A DNA stretch of 64,000 bases, from NCBI GenBank assembly GCA_963750495.1, contig CAVVQV010000004.1, positions 186,001-250,000 on the forward strand. Reading direction: 5' to 3'. Both the position numbers and the translations under genes were made by a program. The notes beneath the pieces are model-generated. The model saw only the letters and a list, made by a program, of their open reading frames with translations, did no database searches and was not told the DNA's origin. The DNA is from JANLYC01 sp963750495. Lineage in GTDB: Bacteria; Actinomycetota; Actinomycetes; Propionibacteriales; Nocardioidaceae. Shown here one piece after another: positions 8,346 through 18,419 of this stretch (its first letter is position 1; the number at the start of each line of letters is the position of its first letter).

Positions 8346-8427
8346 CGCCGGTTGCCAACCTCCCGAGCCTGGCCCGTCGCCGACCCGGCGTGCGCCACAG
8401 CGACCGTCAGCGTGGCAGGCTGTACAG

Positions 8428-9129
8428 GTGAATAGATCCGTGTTGACCGTCCGTGCCCTCGGCACGATGACTGCGCTGCTGCTGGCCGTCTCCGCCGTGA
8501 CGAGCTGCAGCAGCAACAACTCGTCCGACTCGAGCCAAACGCCCACTCAGCGGCTCACCGCGGCCAAGAAGTCCTTTGACGCCGCGAAGTACATCGGCTT
8601 CACCATGAGCACGGACTCGCTGCCGGGCGGCGTCGACGGCTTGCTGTCCGCGAAGGGCACCGGCACGCACGCGCCCGCGTTCACGGGCGAGGTCAAGATC
8701 CACGCAGCCCTCGACATCACAGCCCCGGTCGTCGCCATCGACGGCAAGGTCTACGCCAAGCTCCCCTTCACGCCCTTCAGAGAGATCGACCCGGCTGGCT
8801 ACGGTGCTCCCGACCCGGCCCAGCTGATGGACATCGACACCGGAATCTCGGCCCTGTTCCCCAAGACCCAGGACGCAAAAGCCGGCTCGAGCACGAGGGA
8901 CGGCTCGGTGGTGCTGACCGAGATCGACGGCACACTGCCAGGCGAGGCGGTCACGTCGGTCTTCCCGTCTGCGGGCTCCGACAACTTCCCCGTGACCTAC
9001 ACCCTGACCGATGACAACGAGGTGACGAGGGTCCGTGTCAGCGGACCCTTCTACGGCGACGCCGGCAACGTCACCTACACCATCGATCTCGACCTCGGTG
9101 CCGACGCCGTCGACATCCAGGCACCCTGA
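8428..9129 (+). CDS. LppX/LprAFG-family lipoprotein (LprG-like)
   Basis: A GTG at 8428 opens a 233-residue lipoprotein precursor with a short positive N-terminus, a hydrophobic stretch and a lipobox-like VTSC. The mature part contains the LppX_LprAFG pattern (FTMSTDSLPGGVDGLLSAKGTG, FTGEVKI, VYAKLPFTPFREIDPAGYGAPDP). These proteins form a hydrophobic pocket that binds acylated lipids. In mycobacteria LprG and the MFS protein P55 (Rv1411c-Rv1410c) are one operon that moves triacylglycerol and lipoglycans across the envelope. Here the next gene, 20 bp away, is an MFS transporter of the right size, so the same pairing is inferred. An outer mycolate layer is not implied. Confidence 0.85.
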   Translation: MNRSVLTVRALGTMTALLLAVSAVTSCSSNNSSDSSQTPTQRLTAAKKSFDAAKYIGFTMSTDSLPGGVDGLLSAKGTGTHAPAFTGEVKIHAALDITAPVVAIDGKVYAKLPFTPFREIDPAGYGAPDPAQLMDIDTGISALFPKTQDAKAGSSTRDGSVVLTEIDGTLPGEAVTSVFPSAGSDNFPVTYTLTDDNEVTRVRVSGPFYGDAGNVTYTIDLDLGADAVDIQAP

Positions 9130-9149
9130 CCGGCGCCCTGGTCCGGTAC

Positions 9150-10940
9150 GTGACAACTCGTCCCGCACGCGCCCCGCTGGCGCCACGGACGCTGCTGGTC
9201 CTGGCGGCCGTCGCCGTCGGTTTCGCTGCCGCCGACACCTACGTCGTCGTACTCGCGCTGCCCGACATGATGGCCTCGGTCGGCCTCAACATCGACGAGC
9301 TGCAGCGCGCGGCACCGATCGTGTCGGGGTTCCTCCTCGGCTACATCGCGATGCTGCCGCTCATCGGGCGCATCGCAGATCTTCGGGGCCGTGTTCCGGT
9401 CCTGGTGGGATCGCTCGTCATCTTCTCGATCGGCTCGATGGTGACGGCGGCGGAGTACGACCTCGGGTCCATGGTCGTCGGCCGGTTCCTACAAGGCGTC
9501 GGAGGCGGCGGCCTGGTGCCCGCGACGCTGGCCCTGGTCGCCGACATCTGGGCCGTCGAGAAGCGCGGCGTGCCGTTGGGTGTCGTGGGGGCTGTGCAGG
9601 AGCTCGGCAGCGTCGTCGGACCGTTGTACGGCGCGGTCGTGCTCTCCGTGTCGACCTGGCACACCATCTTCTGGATCAACCTGGCGGTCGGCCTGGTGCT
9701 GGCTGCTGCGATCGTGGTGTTGTCGGCGCGGCCCGTCTCCTCGTCAGTCCGCCCGGACGCAGGCGAGACGACCGGCCCCCGGCCCGACCTGCTCGGTGCA
9801 GTGTTGGCCACCGGAGCGGTGACAGCACTCGGTCTCGTGCTGGTCGCGCCCGAGCGGCTCACGACCGGGCTCACGACCGGCCGTGCGTACATCCCCTATG
9901 TCGGTGATTCCCGCTGGTCCACGCCCATGGCGATGGCGGTGGGCGTCCTCACCATCGCCTTCCTCGTCCGTGTCCTGGCCGCCACCCGGCCGCTGATCGA
10001 CCTGCGCGGCGCCGGCGACGTGGCCCGGGCGGCCGACCTGGTCGGCGCCGCCCTGCTGGGTCTCACGCTGGCGGGCATCGTGCTGGCCTTCGCGACGGCC
10101 GACCCCGAGGTACAGGTGTTCTCCCCCAGTGGGCCGTACCTGCTGGCGGGCAGCGCGGCGGGTGCCGGGCTCTTCTGGTGGCGGCAACGTCGCGCCGTGG
10201 CACCGCTCATCCCCCGCCACGCACTGACGCAGCCGGCAGCCTGGGGCTCGCTGGCGGTCTCGTTCTTCGTCGGCGCGTCTCTCATCGCCGCCCTGGTCGA
10301 CATCCCGATCTTCGCCCGGGTCACGGTCTTTCCCGACTCTCAGCTGAGTGCAGCGCTGGTCCTGGTCCGCTTCCTGGCTGCGCTCCCGATCGGCGCGCTC
10401 CTGGGTGGCTACCTGTCCAGGCGCTTCGACGTCGGCGTCCTCGCCGCGGTCGGCATGCTGTTCGCGGCCGGTGCCTTCGTCTGGATGGCCCAGTGGGACA
10501 AGAGCTCGCTCGACAACTGGCCGGCGAGCATCCCGCTGGTCCTGGGCGGCCTCGGCTTCGGGATCGCGATCGCCCCCGTCAACGCAGGTCTGCTCGCATC
10601 GACCGAGGCAGCCGTGCACGGAATCGCGTCCGCGCTCCTCGTGGTTGCTCGGATGATCGGCATGCTCGTGGGGATCTCTGCGCTCACGACCATCGGGCTG
10701 CGCCGCTTCTACGCCGTGTCAGCCAAGCGTCCCACGGTCGATGAGGTGTGTCCGACGGGGAAGATCTGTGATGCCTACGTCGATGCCCTGAAGGACGCGG
10801 GCGTGGCCCAGATGCACGCCATCTTCTGGGGCGCTGCGGCGGCCGCGGTGATCGCTGCCGGGCTCTCGCTGCTCCTGCTCCGCCACCGCACCCGACCTGC
10901 AGACGTGAAGGACCCCGCGATCGGCCGCTTCGGTCTCTGA
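9150..10940 (+). CDS. MFS transporter, 14-segment drug/lipid exporter type (P55-like)
   Basis: The GTG at 9150 gives a 596-residue major facilitator protein with about 14 hydrophobic segments. GRIADLRGRVPVLVGS is the loop 2-3 signature, and VVGRFLQGVGGGGLVPATLALVADIW and GVVGAVQELGSVVGPLYGAVV match motifs B and C of the proton-drug antiporter family. It follows an LprG-like lipoprotein gene by 20 bp, the arrangement of mycobacterial lprG-p55. A lipid or lipoglycan export role is therefore more likely than drug efflux alone, although sequence cannot decide. A cysteine pair in the last loop (CPTGKICDAY) could form a disulfide. Confidence 0.88.
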   Translation: MTTRPARAPLAPRTLLVLAAVAVGFAAADTYVVVLALPDMMASVGLNIDELQRAAPIVSGFLLGYIAMLPLIGRIADLRGRVPVLVGSLVIFSIGSMVTAAEYDLGSMVVGRFLQGVGGGGLVPATLALVADIWAVEKRGVPLGVVGAVQELGSVVGPLYGAVVLSVSTWHTIFWINLAVGLVLAAAIVVLSARPVSSSVRPDAGETTGPRPDLLGAVLATGAVTALGLVLVAPERLTTGLTTGRAYIPYVGDSRWSTPMAMAVGVLTIAFLVRVLAATRPLIDLRGAGDVARAADLVGAALLGLTLAGIVLAFATADPEVQVFSPSGPYLLAGSAAGAGLFWWRQRRAVAPLIPRHALTQPAAWGSLAVSFFVGASLIAALVDIPIFARVTVFPDSQLSAALVLVRFLAALPIGALLGGYLSRRFDVGVLAAVGMLFAAGAFVWMAQWDKSSLDNWPASIPLVLGGLGFGIAIAPVNAGLLASTEAAVHGIASALLVVARMIGMLVGISALTTIGLRRFYAVSAKRPTVDEVCPTGKICDAYVDALKDAGVAQMHAIFWGAAAAAVIAAGLSLLLLRHRTRPADVKDPAIGRFGL

Positions 10941-10976
10941 TCCACTCCTGCCGCCGGATCAAGGACACTTGACGAC

Positions 10977-11375
10977 ATGGCAGCCGGGACGTTGGAGCAC
11001 GTACGGCGCATTGCGCTTGCCCTGCCCGGGGTGACCGAGCGTTCCACGCATGGAGCCATCGGCTTCTACGTCAACGCGCGACTGGTGTTGTGCTACTTCC
11101 ATGACCACCACCGGGGCGACGGTCGGGTGTCGCTGTGGTTCCCGACCACCGAGGCGGCGCAGGAGGAGATGGTCACAGCGGAGCCGGATCGTTTCTTCCG
11201 GCCTCAGCCCTCGGCCGCGGGCACCTTCGCCACCTGGCTGGGCGTCTTCCTCGACCAGTCCGATGCCGACGGCAGGCTGTGGCCCGAGGTCACTGCCATC
11301 CTCGACGAGACCTATCGCCGCATTGCGCCACAGCGACTCATCGCGCAGCTGGCGCCCGACGAGAGCGGCGACTGA
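10977..11375 (+). CDS. MmcQ/YjbR family protein
   Basis: This 132-residue protein matches the YjbR fold: VRRIALALPGVTERSTHG at the start, a central region that aligns to the substrate-like groove (VSLWFPTTEAAQEEMV), and LDQSDADGRLWPEVTAILDETYRRIAPQRL at the end. Family members have a CyaY-like fold and are sometimes called DNA-binding on structural grounds, with no proven reaction. It starts 36 bp after the MFS gene and may be in the same transcript. I can give no function beyond the family. Confidence 0.82.
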   Translation: MAAGTLEHVRRIALALPGVTERSTHGAIGFYVNARLVLCYFHDHHRGDGRVSLWFPTTEAAQEEMVTAEPDRFFRPQPSAAGTFATWLGVFLDQSDADGRLWPEVTAILDETYRRIAPQRLIAQLAPDESGD

Positions 11376-11388
11376 TCGGCTGGCCGGC

Positions 11389-12042
11389 TCAGGCCTCCAG
11401 CCCCACGAATCGGCGCACCTGATCGACGCCCTCGACCTCGACGTTCATGCCGCACCGGATGAGGTCCGCAGGACCAAGGACGAGCTGTTCGAGGACCGCT
11501 AGTTCGTCGGCTCGGCGTTTGTACCGCGCTTGACCGTTCTCGCGGTACCCGACTTTGCGGCTGACAGCGCGCGAAGCCGGGTTGTCTACGAAGGCGCCAG
11601 ACGTCACCTCCTCGAAGTCGAGGTGGTCGAACGCGACCTCGCAGATGACCTGGCGCATCAACGTGCCGATGCCCTGGCCATGGAACCGCCGCGCCAACCA
11701 CGACCCCGTCTCACCGGTACGCGTGACGAGGAAGTCCTTGGTGTCGATGGCCTGGATCCCCACCACCTCACCCTCTCGTCTCACCACAAACTCCAGCGAC
11801 CAGGCGGCCTTGGTCTGACCGGCGCGCGAACCCCAGTAGTGCTGGGCCATGGCGAGCGGCAGCTCGTCGGCGGGAGCGCTGCTCCAAGGGATGGCGAACG
11901 GCATCTCCGCGGCATCGTGGATCCCGTCCTCGGCCAGGGCCACGAGCGGCGCAATGTCTTCGTCACGGACGACGCGGAGCTCGAGGGGCCCGGCGGCGAT
12001 CCGCAGCGCGTACAGCGGGTAGATGTCGGTGAGCGTTCTCAT
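11389..12042 (-). CDS. GNAT family N-acetyltransferase (RimJ/RimL type)
   Basis: From the ATG at 12042 (MRTLTDIYPLYALRI) this is a 217-residue GNAT protein. The beta4 segment FVVRREGEVVGIQAID and the acetyl-CoA loop WLARRFHGQGIGTLMRQVIC are clear, followed by GAFVDNPASRAVSRKVGYRENG, the usual C-terminal part of RimJ/RimL-like enzymes that acetylate protein N-termini or small amines. An upstream in-frame start at 12096 would only add a Trp/Arg-rich stretch and run towards the terminator of the neighbouring operon, so the shorter form is preferred. It converges on the YjbR gene with a gap of only 13 bp. Confidence 0.85.
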   Translation of the reverse strand: MRTLTDIYPLYALRIAAGPLELRVVRDEDIAPLVALAEDGIHDAAEMPFAIPWSSAPADELPLAMAQHYWGSRAGQTKAAWSLEFVVRREGEVVGIQAIDTKDFLVTRTGETGSWLARRFHGQGIGTLMRQVICEVAFDHLDFEEVTSGAFVDNPASRAVSRKVGYRENGQARYKRRADELAVLEQLVLGPADLIRCGMNVEVEGVDQVRRFVGLEA

Positions 12043-12098
12043 CGGATCAGTGTGGTCGAGAGGGCTGAGGCGTCGCCATCGGGTTTTGTCCCACACAG

Positions 12099-12131
12099 CA
12101 CTGACCCCCGGCGCTCGGCCGGGGGTCAGTG
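12099..12131 (-). terminator. Strong hairpin terminator of the sugar operon
   Basis: A perfect 14-bp stem (CACTGACCCCCGGC at 12099-12112 and its complement at 12118-12131) encloses a 5-nt loop. It lies 19 bp beyond the stop of the ATPase gene, which is the last gene of the leftward operon. There is no U-run, as is usual for GC-rich actinobacterial terminators. It may also insulate the acetyltransferase gene that starts at 12042. Confidence 0.85.
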
Positions 12132-12149
12132 GGGTGGGTGGAGAGGAGA

Positions 12150-13232
<1,083 letters not shown>

Positions 13233-13311
13233 AGCGGTCGTGCTCCTTTCACCGGCAGGTACGTGCCGGACGATCCTTCGTAAAAGGTGACTCTCGCCAC
13301 CCTAGCCATGC

Positions 13312-14262
13312 TCAGTGCGTCCCGCCACCGGCCGCCAGCTCGAGCGCGGTGCCGGTGTCGTCCCAGCCCACCGAAAGGGGATCGATCAGCCCGCCCGTGA
13401 AGCCCCCGGACGCGTCGCGGTTCCGGAATGCCAGCAGCTGCCAGTGACCTGCGCGGTCACGAACGAGCTTGCCGACGTACAGGTCCTCGCTCGTCAACCG
13501 GACCGCACGGCGCAGGTCGACCGGCAGGCCCGGACCGTCGACCGCCACGGTCCAGATCCCACCGCTGTCCGGAGCGGCGTCGACCATCTCCGCGGACAGG
13601 CAGGAGAACACGAGCACCCACCGGCCCTCGACCTGCTGGAGCGACATGACCTCGAGCCACTCGAACCCGCAGCCCGGTTCACTGAGCGGCGGCGTCACCT
13701 GCCAGGTCTGGAGATCCGTCGAGATGGCATGCCCGATGACACCCAGCCCGCGACCGGTCCCCGCGCGGGCCGTCACGTAGGCGTGCCACTGGCCGCCCTG
13801 GTCGCGCACAACCCACGGATCGCGCCACGACTCGTCCGGCCAGCCCGAGCCACCCAGCTTCTCGTAGTACGCCGGGTCTGCCTCGGCAACGCCAACCGTC
13901 CACGTACGCCGCCAGTGCACGAGGTCGTCGGACGTGGCGCTCCCCAGGCGTTGGATGAGCCCGTCATCGGATCTCGACAGTCCTGTGTAGAACATCCGCC
14001 AGCGGCCGTCGTCGTCGCGCACGATGCTCCCGGTCCAGAGCGCGAGGTCGTCGAAGGCGGGACGATCCGACGGGACCAACGCATCGTCGAGGACGGTCCA
14101 CGTCACGAGGTCGGTCGAGACGGCATGCCCGACGGAGGCGTTACGGTGACGCAGGTCTGGGTCACTCAAGGTGCGCGGAGCCTTGAGGAAGAACGCGTGG
14201 TACGACGTCAGGTCGTCGGCCAGCCAGAAGTCCCAGACCCAGTGGTCGGGCAGATCGAGCAC
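13312..14262 (-). CDS. GH32/68-like five-bladed glycoside hydrolase (probable beta-fructosidase)
   Basis: A GTG at 14262 gives a 316-residue intracellular protein with no signal peptide. It has the three acidic positions of clan GH-J: D11 in VWDFW (nucleophile site), D148 in WRDPW (the RDP motif) and a glutamate at E201 in FEWLEVMS. Repeats such as GHAVSTDLVTW, GSATSDDLVHW and GHAISTDLQTW mark the five beta-propeller blades. GH32 and GH68 enzymes cut or transfer fructose from sucrose, raffinose or fructans. The start lies 1 bp after the alpha-galactosidase stop, so the two are translated together. Cleavage of the sucrose bond left after galactose removal is the natural role. GH43-like specificity cannot be excluded. 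Confidence 0.72.
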   Translation of the reverse strand: MLDLPDHWVWDFWLADDLTSYHAFFLKAPRTLSDPDLRHRNASVGHAVSTDLVTWTVLDDALVPSDRPAFDDLALWTGSIVRDDDGRWRMFYTGLSRSDDGLIQRLGSATSDDLVHWRRTWTVGVAEADPAYYEKLGGSGWPDESWRDPWVVRDQGGQWHAYVTARAGTGRGLGVIGHAISTDLQTWQVTPPLSEPGCGFEWLEVMSLQQVEGRWVLVFSCLSAEMVDAAPDSGGIWTVAVDGPGLPVDLRRAVRLTSEDLYVGKLVRDRAGHWQLLAFRNRDASGGFTGGLIDPLSVGWDDTGTALELAAGGGTH

Positions 14263-14263
14263 C

Positions 14264-16405
14264 TCAGTCGCCAGCCGGGTCGACCGCGCGGACCTCGAGC
14301 ACGTAGGCGGTTTCGGGCGGCGTCGCCGGAAGCTGGACGCCCGCCGTCATGATCACGCGGCCCAGGACTTCGACACCGGTACCGTCGAGCCAGGTGCTGC
14401 CCCGGTCGATGACGTAGCGCGCTGGCTCAGCAGGGGCCACGGACCGGACCACGTACCGCCGGTCCGGTTCGAGGCCCGCCAACGCCACCGGGGTCGGCGA
14501 CTCGGTCGCCGTACTCGCCACGATCGCGATGACGAAGTACGCGACAGACGCGTCCGGGGCGACGACACCCGTGACCAGGAGCGCTGGGTCGGGGTGGTCC
14601 GGGCGCACCAGCACACCTCCGGTCGCGACCGCACGCACGCGCTTGCGCAGCTCGATCCAGCTGGCCAGCTCGGCCCGCTCGTCGGCGGTGAGGGCGGTGA
14701 CGTCGCACTCGATGCCGAAGTGCCCGAGCAGCGCCGTGGCGGCCCGAAAGCCCAGCCGGTGAGCGCGTCCGGTCGTGTGGGCCACAGACGCACCGACGTG
14801 GGCGCCGATCATCTCCGGCGGCACGAGAAGGCTGGTCCATCGTTGGATGTGCTGACGCTCCAGTGGGTCGGTTGTGTCACTCGGCCAGACCCGGTCGGTC
14901 CGGGCGAGGATCTCGAGGTCGATACGAGCACCGCCTGACGCACAGCTCTCGAACTCCACGGCCGGATGGGCGGCTCGCAGCGCGTCGAGCAGCGCGTACA
15001 ACGCCCGCGTCTGGCCGTGGACCGCCGGGCGACCGTCGTGCAGCGCGTCGACGACATCGCGGTTGTGGTCCCACTTCACGAAGCTGATGGGGTACTCGTC
15101 CAGCAGCGCCATGAGCGCATCCCGGACGTTCGCGAAGGCCGCTGGGACCTGCAGGTCCAGCACCTGCTGTTGACGCCACTCCGGCGGCAGCTCCCGGCGG
15201 CCGCGCAGGATCCAGTCCGGGTGGGTGCGGGCCAGATCTGAGTCGACGTTGACCATCTCGGGCTCGACCCACAAGCCGAAGTCCATGCCGAGCGAATGCA
15301 CGTGCCCGATCAACGGATGCAGACCCTGTGGGTAGACCTCCGGATCCACCGTCCAGTCGCCCAATCCGGCCCGGTCATGCCGCCGCCCGCGGAACCAGCC
15401 GTCGTCGAGCACGAACCGCTCGACCCCGAGGTCGGCTGCCACATCGGCCAGCCCGACCAGCCGGTCGTGGTCGTGATCGAAGTAGGTGGCCTCCCAGGTG
15501 TTCAGCACCACCGGCCGGCCCACCTCGCGGTGCGGCGCATGTGACCTGGCCCAGGCGTGCAGCCGGGCGCTCAGCTCGTCCAACCCGTGAGCCGCGTACG
15601 AGCCGAAAAGCCAGGGGGTCGTGTAGCTGTCACCGAGACCCAGCACGACTTCTCCCGCTCGAAGCAGCTCGCCACCCCCGAGCAGCGACTCTCCTGACGC
15701 CGTCCGTTCGGCATACACGGTGTGGTCTCCGCTCCAGGCGACGTGGACGCCCCAGACCGCGCCACTGCGGAACGCGAAGCCCGGTGTGCCGGCCACGAGC
15801 ACCAGGGTCGCGTCATGCCCGGGCCGACCGTGCCGGGACTCGCGAGACAACTTGCCCTGGTGCCAGGTGTGGCGTTGCGGCATGCGCTCACGGACCCAGC
15901 GCCCACTGAGGTCGAGGAGCTCGGTCGCGACCGCGTCGACGGGCAGCACGTTGCGCACCGCAGCCACGACATACTGCCCCACCGCCGTGTTGGTCACCGT
16001 GGTCCGCACCCGCACCAGCCCGTGCCGCGAGATGCCCAGCTCGACCGCGACACTGAGCCCTGCCTCGTCGTCACGAGCGCCCAGGATCGCCGTGTCGTCC
16101 TCTGCGGTCAGGCTCCAGCTGGTCAGGTACGGCGTCTGGCCGACCAACTCCCCCGTCAGCCGAAATCCCTCGATGGCCGGAGTCCCGGTGAATCCCGAGG
16201 CAGCCTCCGGCAGCACGCCGAGGGAGCGGGGCTCGTCCAGGGCGGACTGGGGCACACCAGGGCGCCAGAGCTCGGCGATGGCCACCAGGTCCGCGGGCGT
16301 CAGCGGCCCTAGGTCAGTGCCCCAGTACCGGAGAACGGGTGCTCCACGCGCTGGGGGCGTGAGCACCAGGCTCACGCCCCCACGACGGAGGTGGATCGGG
16401 TCCAC
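14264..16405 (-). CDS. Alpha-galactosidase, GH36
   Basis: The GTG at 16405, two bases after the permease stop, opens a 713-residue enzyme that removes terminal alpha-1,6-galactose. The GH36 set is complete: VLNTWEATYFDHD, FVLDDGWF, GLWVEPEMVN, the nucleophile aspartate in FVKWDHNRD, the FESCASGGARIDLEIL turn and the acid/base aspartate in VWPSDTTD. An N-terminal beta-supersandwich domain and a C-terminal beta domain frame the barrel. With no signal peptide it acts in the cytoplasm on imported oligosaccharides such as raffinose, stachyose or melibiose. Context (importer plus a fructosidase-like partner) favours raffinose-family sugars. Confidence 0.92.
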   Translation of the reverse strand: MDPIHLRRGGVSLVLTPPARGAPVLRYWGTDLGPLTPADLVAIAELWRPGVPQSALDEPRSLGVLPEAASGFTGTPAIEGFRLTGELVGQTPYLTSWSLTAEDDTAILGARDDEAGLSVAVELGISRHGLVRVRTTVTNTAVGQYVVAAVRNVLPVDAVATELLDLSGRWVRERMPQRHTWHQGKLSRESRHGRPGHDATLVLVAGTPGFAFRSGAVWGVHVAWSGDHTVYAERTASGESLLGGGELLRAGEVVLGLGDSYTTPWLFGSYAAHGLDELSARLHAWARSHAPHREVGRPVVLNTWEATYFDHDHDRLVGLADVAADLGVERFVLDDGWFRGRRHDRAGLGDWTVDPEVYPQGLHPLIGHVHSLGMDFGLWVEPEMVNVDSDLARTHPDWILRGRRELPPEWRQQQVLDLQVPAAFANVRDALMALLDEYPISFVKWDHNRDVVDALHDGRPAVHGQTRALYALLDALRAAHPAVEFESCASGGARIDLEILARTDRVWPSDTTDPLERQHIQRWTSLLVPPEMIGAHVGASVAHTTGRAHRLGFRAATALLGHFGIECDVTALTADERAELASWIELRKRVRAVATGGVLVRPDHPDPALLVTGVVAPDASVAYFVIAIVASTATESPTPVALAGLEPDRRYVVRSVAPAEPARYVIDRGSTWLDGTGVEVLGRVIMTAGVQLPATPPETAYVLEVRAVDPAGD

Positions 16406-16407
16406 GC

Positions 16408-17271
16408 TCAACCCTTGACGGCTCCCGAGGTCAGACCACGCACGAAGTACCGCTGGAGGGCGAAAAAGACCAGAACCGGCACGACCATGGAGATGAACGC
16501 CCCGGCGGTCAGCAGCTCCTGGCCCTGTCCTTGTGAACCCAGCAGCTGCTGCAGCTTGACGATCACCGTGCTGTTGTCGGACTTGAGGAACAGCTTCGCG
16601 ATCAGCAGGTCGTTCCAGACCCAGAGGAACTGCAGGATCGCGAACGCCGCCAGCACCGGCACCGACATCGGCAAGATCAGCCGCCAGAACGTCTGGTAGT
16701 GCGTGGCTCCGTCGATCTTCGCGGACTCGATCACGGTGCGCGGCAGCGTCGTCATGTAGTTCCGCAGCGTGTAGATCGCCAACGGCATGCCGAAGCCGGT
16801 GTGCAACAGCCACACCGCGATGTACTGCCCGGAGATACCGAGCCCGTTCGGACCCAGCAGGTTGAGCATGGGTGAGAACGCCACCTGGATCGGGACCACG
16901 AGCACTGCGACCACCAGCACGAAGATGATGTCCTTGCCGCGGAAGTCCATGAACGTGAAGGCGTACGCCGCGAAGGCAGCGAACAGGATCGGGATGATGG
17001 TCGCCGGGATCGCGACCAGCACGCTGTTGAGGAATCCTGAGCCGAGATCGGCGTCCTCGAAGACAGTCTTGTAGTTGTCGAATGTCCAGCTCGTACCGAA
17101 CGGGTTGAAGATAGCCCGCCACCACCCCGACTCGGTCGCGTCGATCCGGTCGCGGAATGACGTCACGAGCAAGCCGACCGTGGGAAGCGTCCACAGCACC
17201 ACGAGCACCACCATCGTGATGATCGCGGGCCAGCTGCGACGGCGTCCGTCGCGCATCACCATGAGACTCAT
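16408..17271 (-). CDS. Carbohydrate ABC transporter permease (MalG type)
   Basis: This 287-residue inner permease has six membrane segments and the cytoplasmic EAA loop VIESAKIDGATHYQTFWRLILPMSVP that docks on the ATPase. It starts with MSLMVMRDGRRR and overlaps the upstream permease by ATGA (17268-17271), so translation is coupled. The pattern, including a first loop with SFRDRIDATESGWW, is like AglG permeases of alpha-glucoside importers. It pairs with the permease at 17268-18419 and the lipoprotein at 18416-19765. Confidence 0.92.
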   Translation of the reverse strand: MSLMVMRDGRRRSWPAIITMVVLVVLWTLPTVGLLVTSFRDRIDATESGWWRAIFNPFGTSWTFDNYKTVFEDADLGSGFLNSVLVAIPATIIPILFAAFAAYAFTFMDFRGKDIIFVLVVAVLVVPIQVAFSPMLNLLGPNGLGISGQYIAVWLLHTGFGMPLAIYTLRNYMTTLPRTVIESAKIDGATHYQTFWRLILPMSVPVLAAFAILQFLWVWNDLLIAKLFLKSDNSTVIVKLQQLLGSQGQGQELLTAGAFISMVVPVLVFFALQRYFVRGLTSGAVKG

Positions 17272-18419
17272 CGGTCCATCTCCTCCGCACGGAAGTGCCG
17301 CACCTGGTAGTACAGGACCGGCGTGACGGCGAGCAGCAGGATGACCACGATCGCAGAGGCCCGGCCGGCCTGGTCGTTGGCGAACAGCTCGTTGAAGAAC
17401 AAGTTGGCGATCACGTTGCTCTTGAAGTTGCCGTTGGTGAGCACGTAAACGATGTCGAAGACCTTGAGCACGAGGATGACCACCGTGATGTAGACGGTGA
17501 TCATCGTGCCCTTGATCTGCGGGACGACGACCTGCCAGAAGATCTTCCACTCACTGGCGCCGTCGATACGGGCCGCCTCCAACGTGTCCTCGGGCACTCC
17601 CTTGATGGCCGAGGACAGCAGGATCATCGCGAAACCGACCTGCAGCCAGACCAGGATCACCATCATGAGGATGGAGTTGAGCCGGAAGCCGGGGTCCTGC
17701 AGCCATGTCTGCGGGTCGCCGCCGAAACTCGTCCAGATCGCATTCAGAAGTCCGGTCTGTGCCTGATCCGGGCTGTTGTAGTAGTAGACCAGGCCCCAGA
17801 TCGCCGACGCACCGACGAACGAGATCGCCATCGGCACGAAGATGAACGACTTCGCGACCTTCTCTCCTGTCGTCGACAACTTGTCGGCGAGCACCGCAAC
17901 GACGAGCCCGATCGCGACCGATGCCGCCGGCACGATCAGCAGCCACAGCAGGTTGTTGAACAGGGATTGCCGGAAGACGCTCTCGGTGAAGATCTCGCGA
18001 TAGTTGTCGAACCCGACGTACGACGTGCTGTCGGCGTTGGCGAAGGAGTAGTTGATCGTCTGGATCGCCGGGTACAGCAGCATCACCGAGATGAACGCGA
18101 CCCCGGGCAGCACGTACGCGTACGGCATGATGAGCTGCGATGCCCGGCTGGGCAGGCCCTCGACGAACATGTTGAGGAAGTAGAAGAGGACGGCGGCTCC
18201 ACCGACACCGGCCACCAGCGCCAGGATGCCGATCGCCACCTTGCCGGGATATTTCTCCGGGTAGTAGCCGAAGGACAGGAACAGGTTGGCGAGGCCCCAC
18301 GCCACCAGCACCATGCCCGCGACTCCGAGCCCGATCTTGGCCCAGTTGGCGCCTTCGGGTGCGGTCGACTCCTCTTGTGGGCCTACCGGTGCCTCGGCGA
18401 CCGCAGTACCCCCGCTCAT
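17268..18419 (-). CDS. Carbohydrate ABC transporter permease (MalF type)
   Basis: The 383-residue permease starts at ATG 18419 and overlaps the binding-protein gene by ATGA. Beyond the six core segments it has an extra N-terminal region with two more hydrophobic stretches (about 28-50 and 60-85), as in AglF/MalF-like permeases. The EAA loop reads LEAARIDGASEWKIFWQVVVPQIKG. It forms the translocation pore with the second permease. The extended N-terminus starts with an acidic, Pro/Ala-rich cytoplasmic segment of no known role. Confidence 0.92.
   Translation of the reverse strand: MSGGTAVAEAPVGPQEESTAPEGANWAKIGLGVAGMVLVAWGLANLFLSFGYYPEKYPGKVAIGILALVAGVGGAAVLFYFLNMFVEGLPSRASQLIMPYAYVLPGVAFISVMLLYPAIQTINYSFANADSTSYVGFDNYREIFTESVFRQSLFNNLLWLLIVPAASVAIGLVVAVLADKLSTTGEKVAKSFIFVPMAISFVGASAIWGLVYYYNSPDQAQTGLLNAIWTSFGGDPQTWLQDPGFRLNSILMMVILVWLQVGFAMILLSSAIKGVPEDTLEAARIDGASEWKIFWQVVVPQIKGTMITVYITVVILVLKVFDIVYVLTNGNFKSNVIANLFFNELFANDQAGRASAIVVILLLAVTPVLYYQVRHFRAEEMDR

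Noticed and set aside
6255..8546. A 763-codon open frame on the - strand opposite parC
   Set aside because: Antisense shadow of a highly conserved topoisomerase gene; no recognisable domain.
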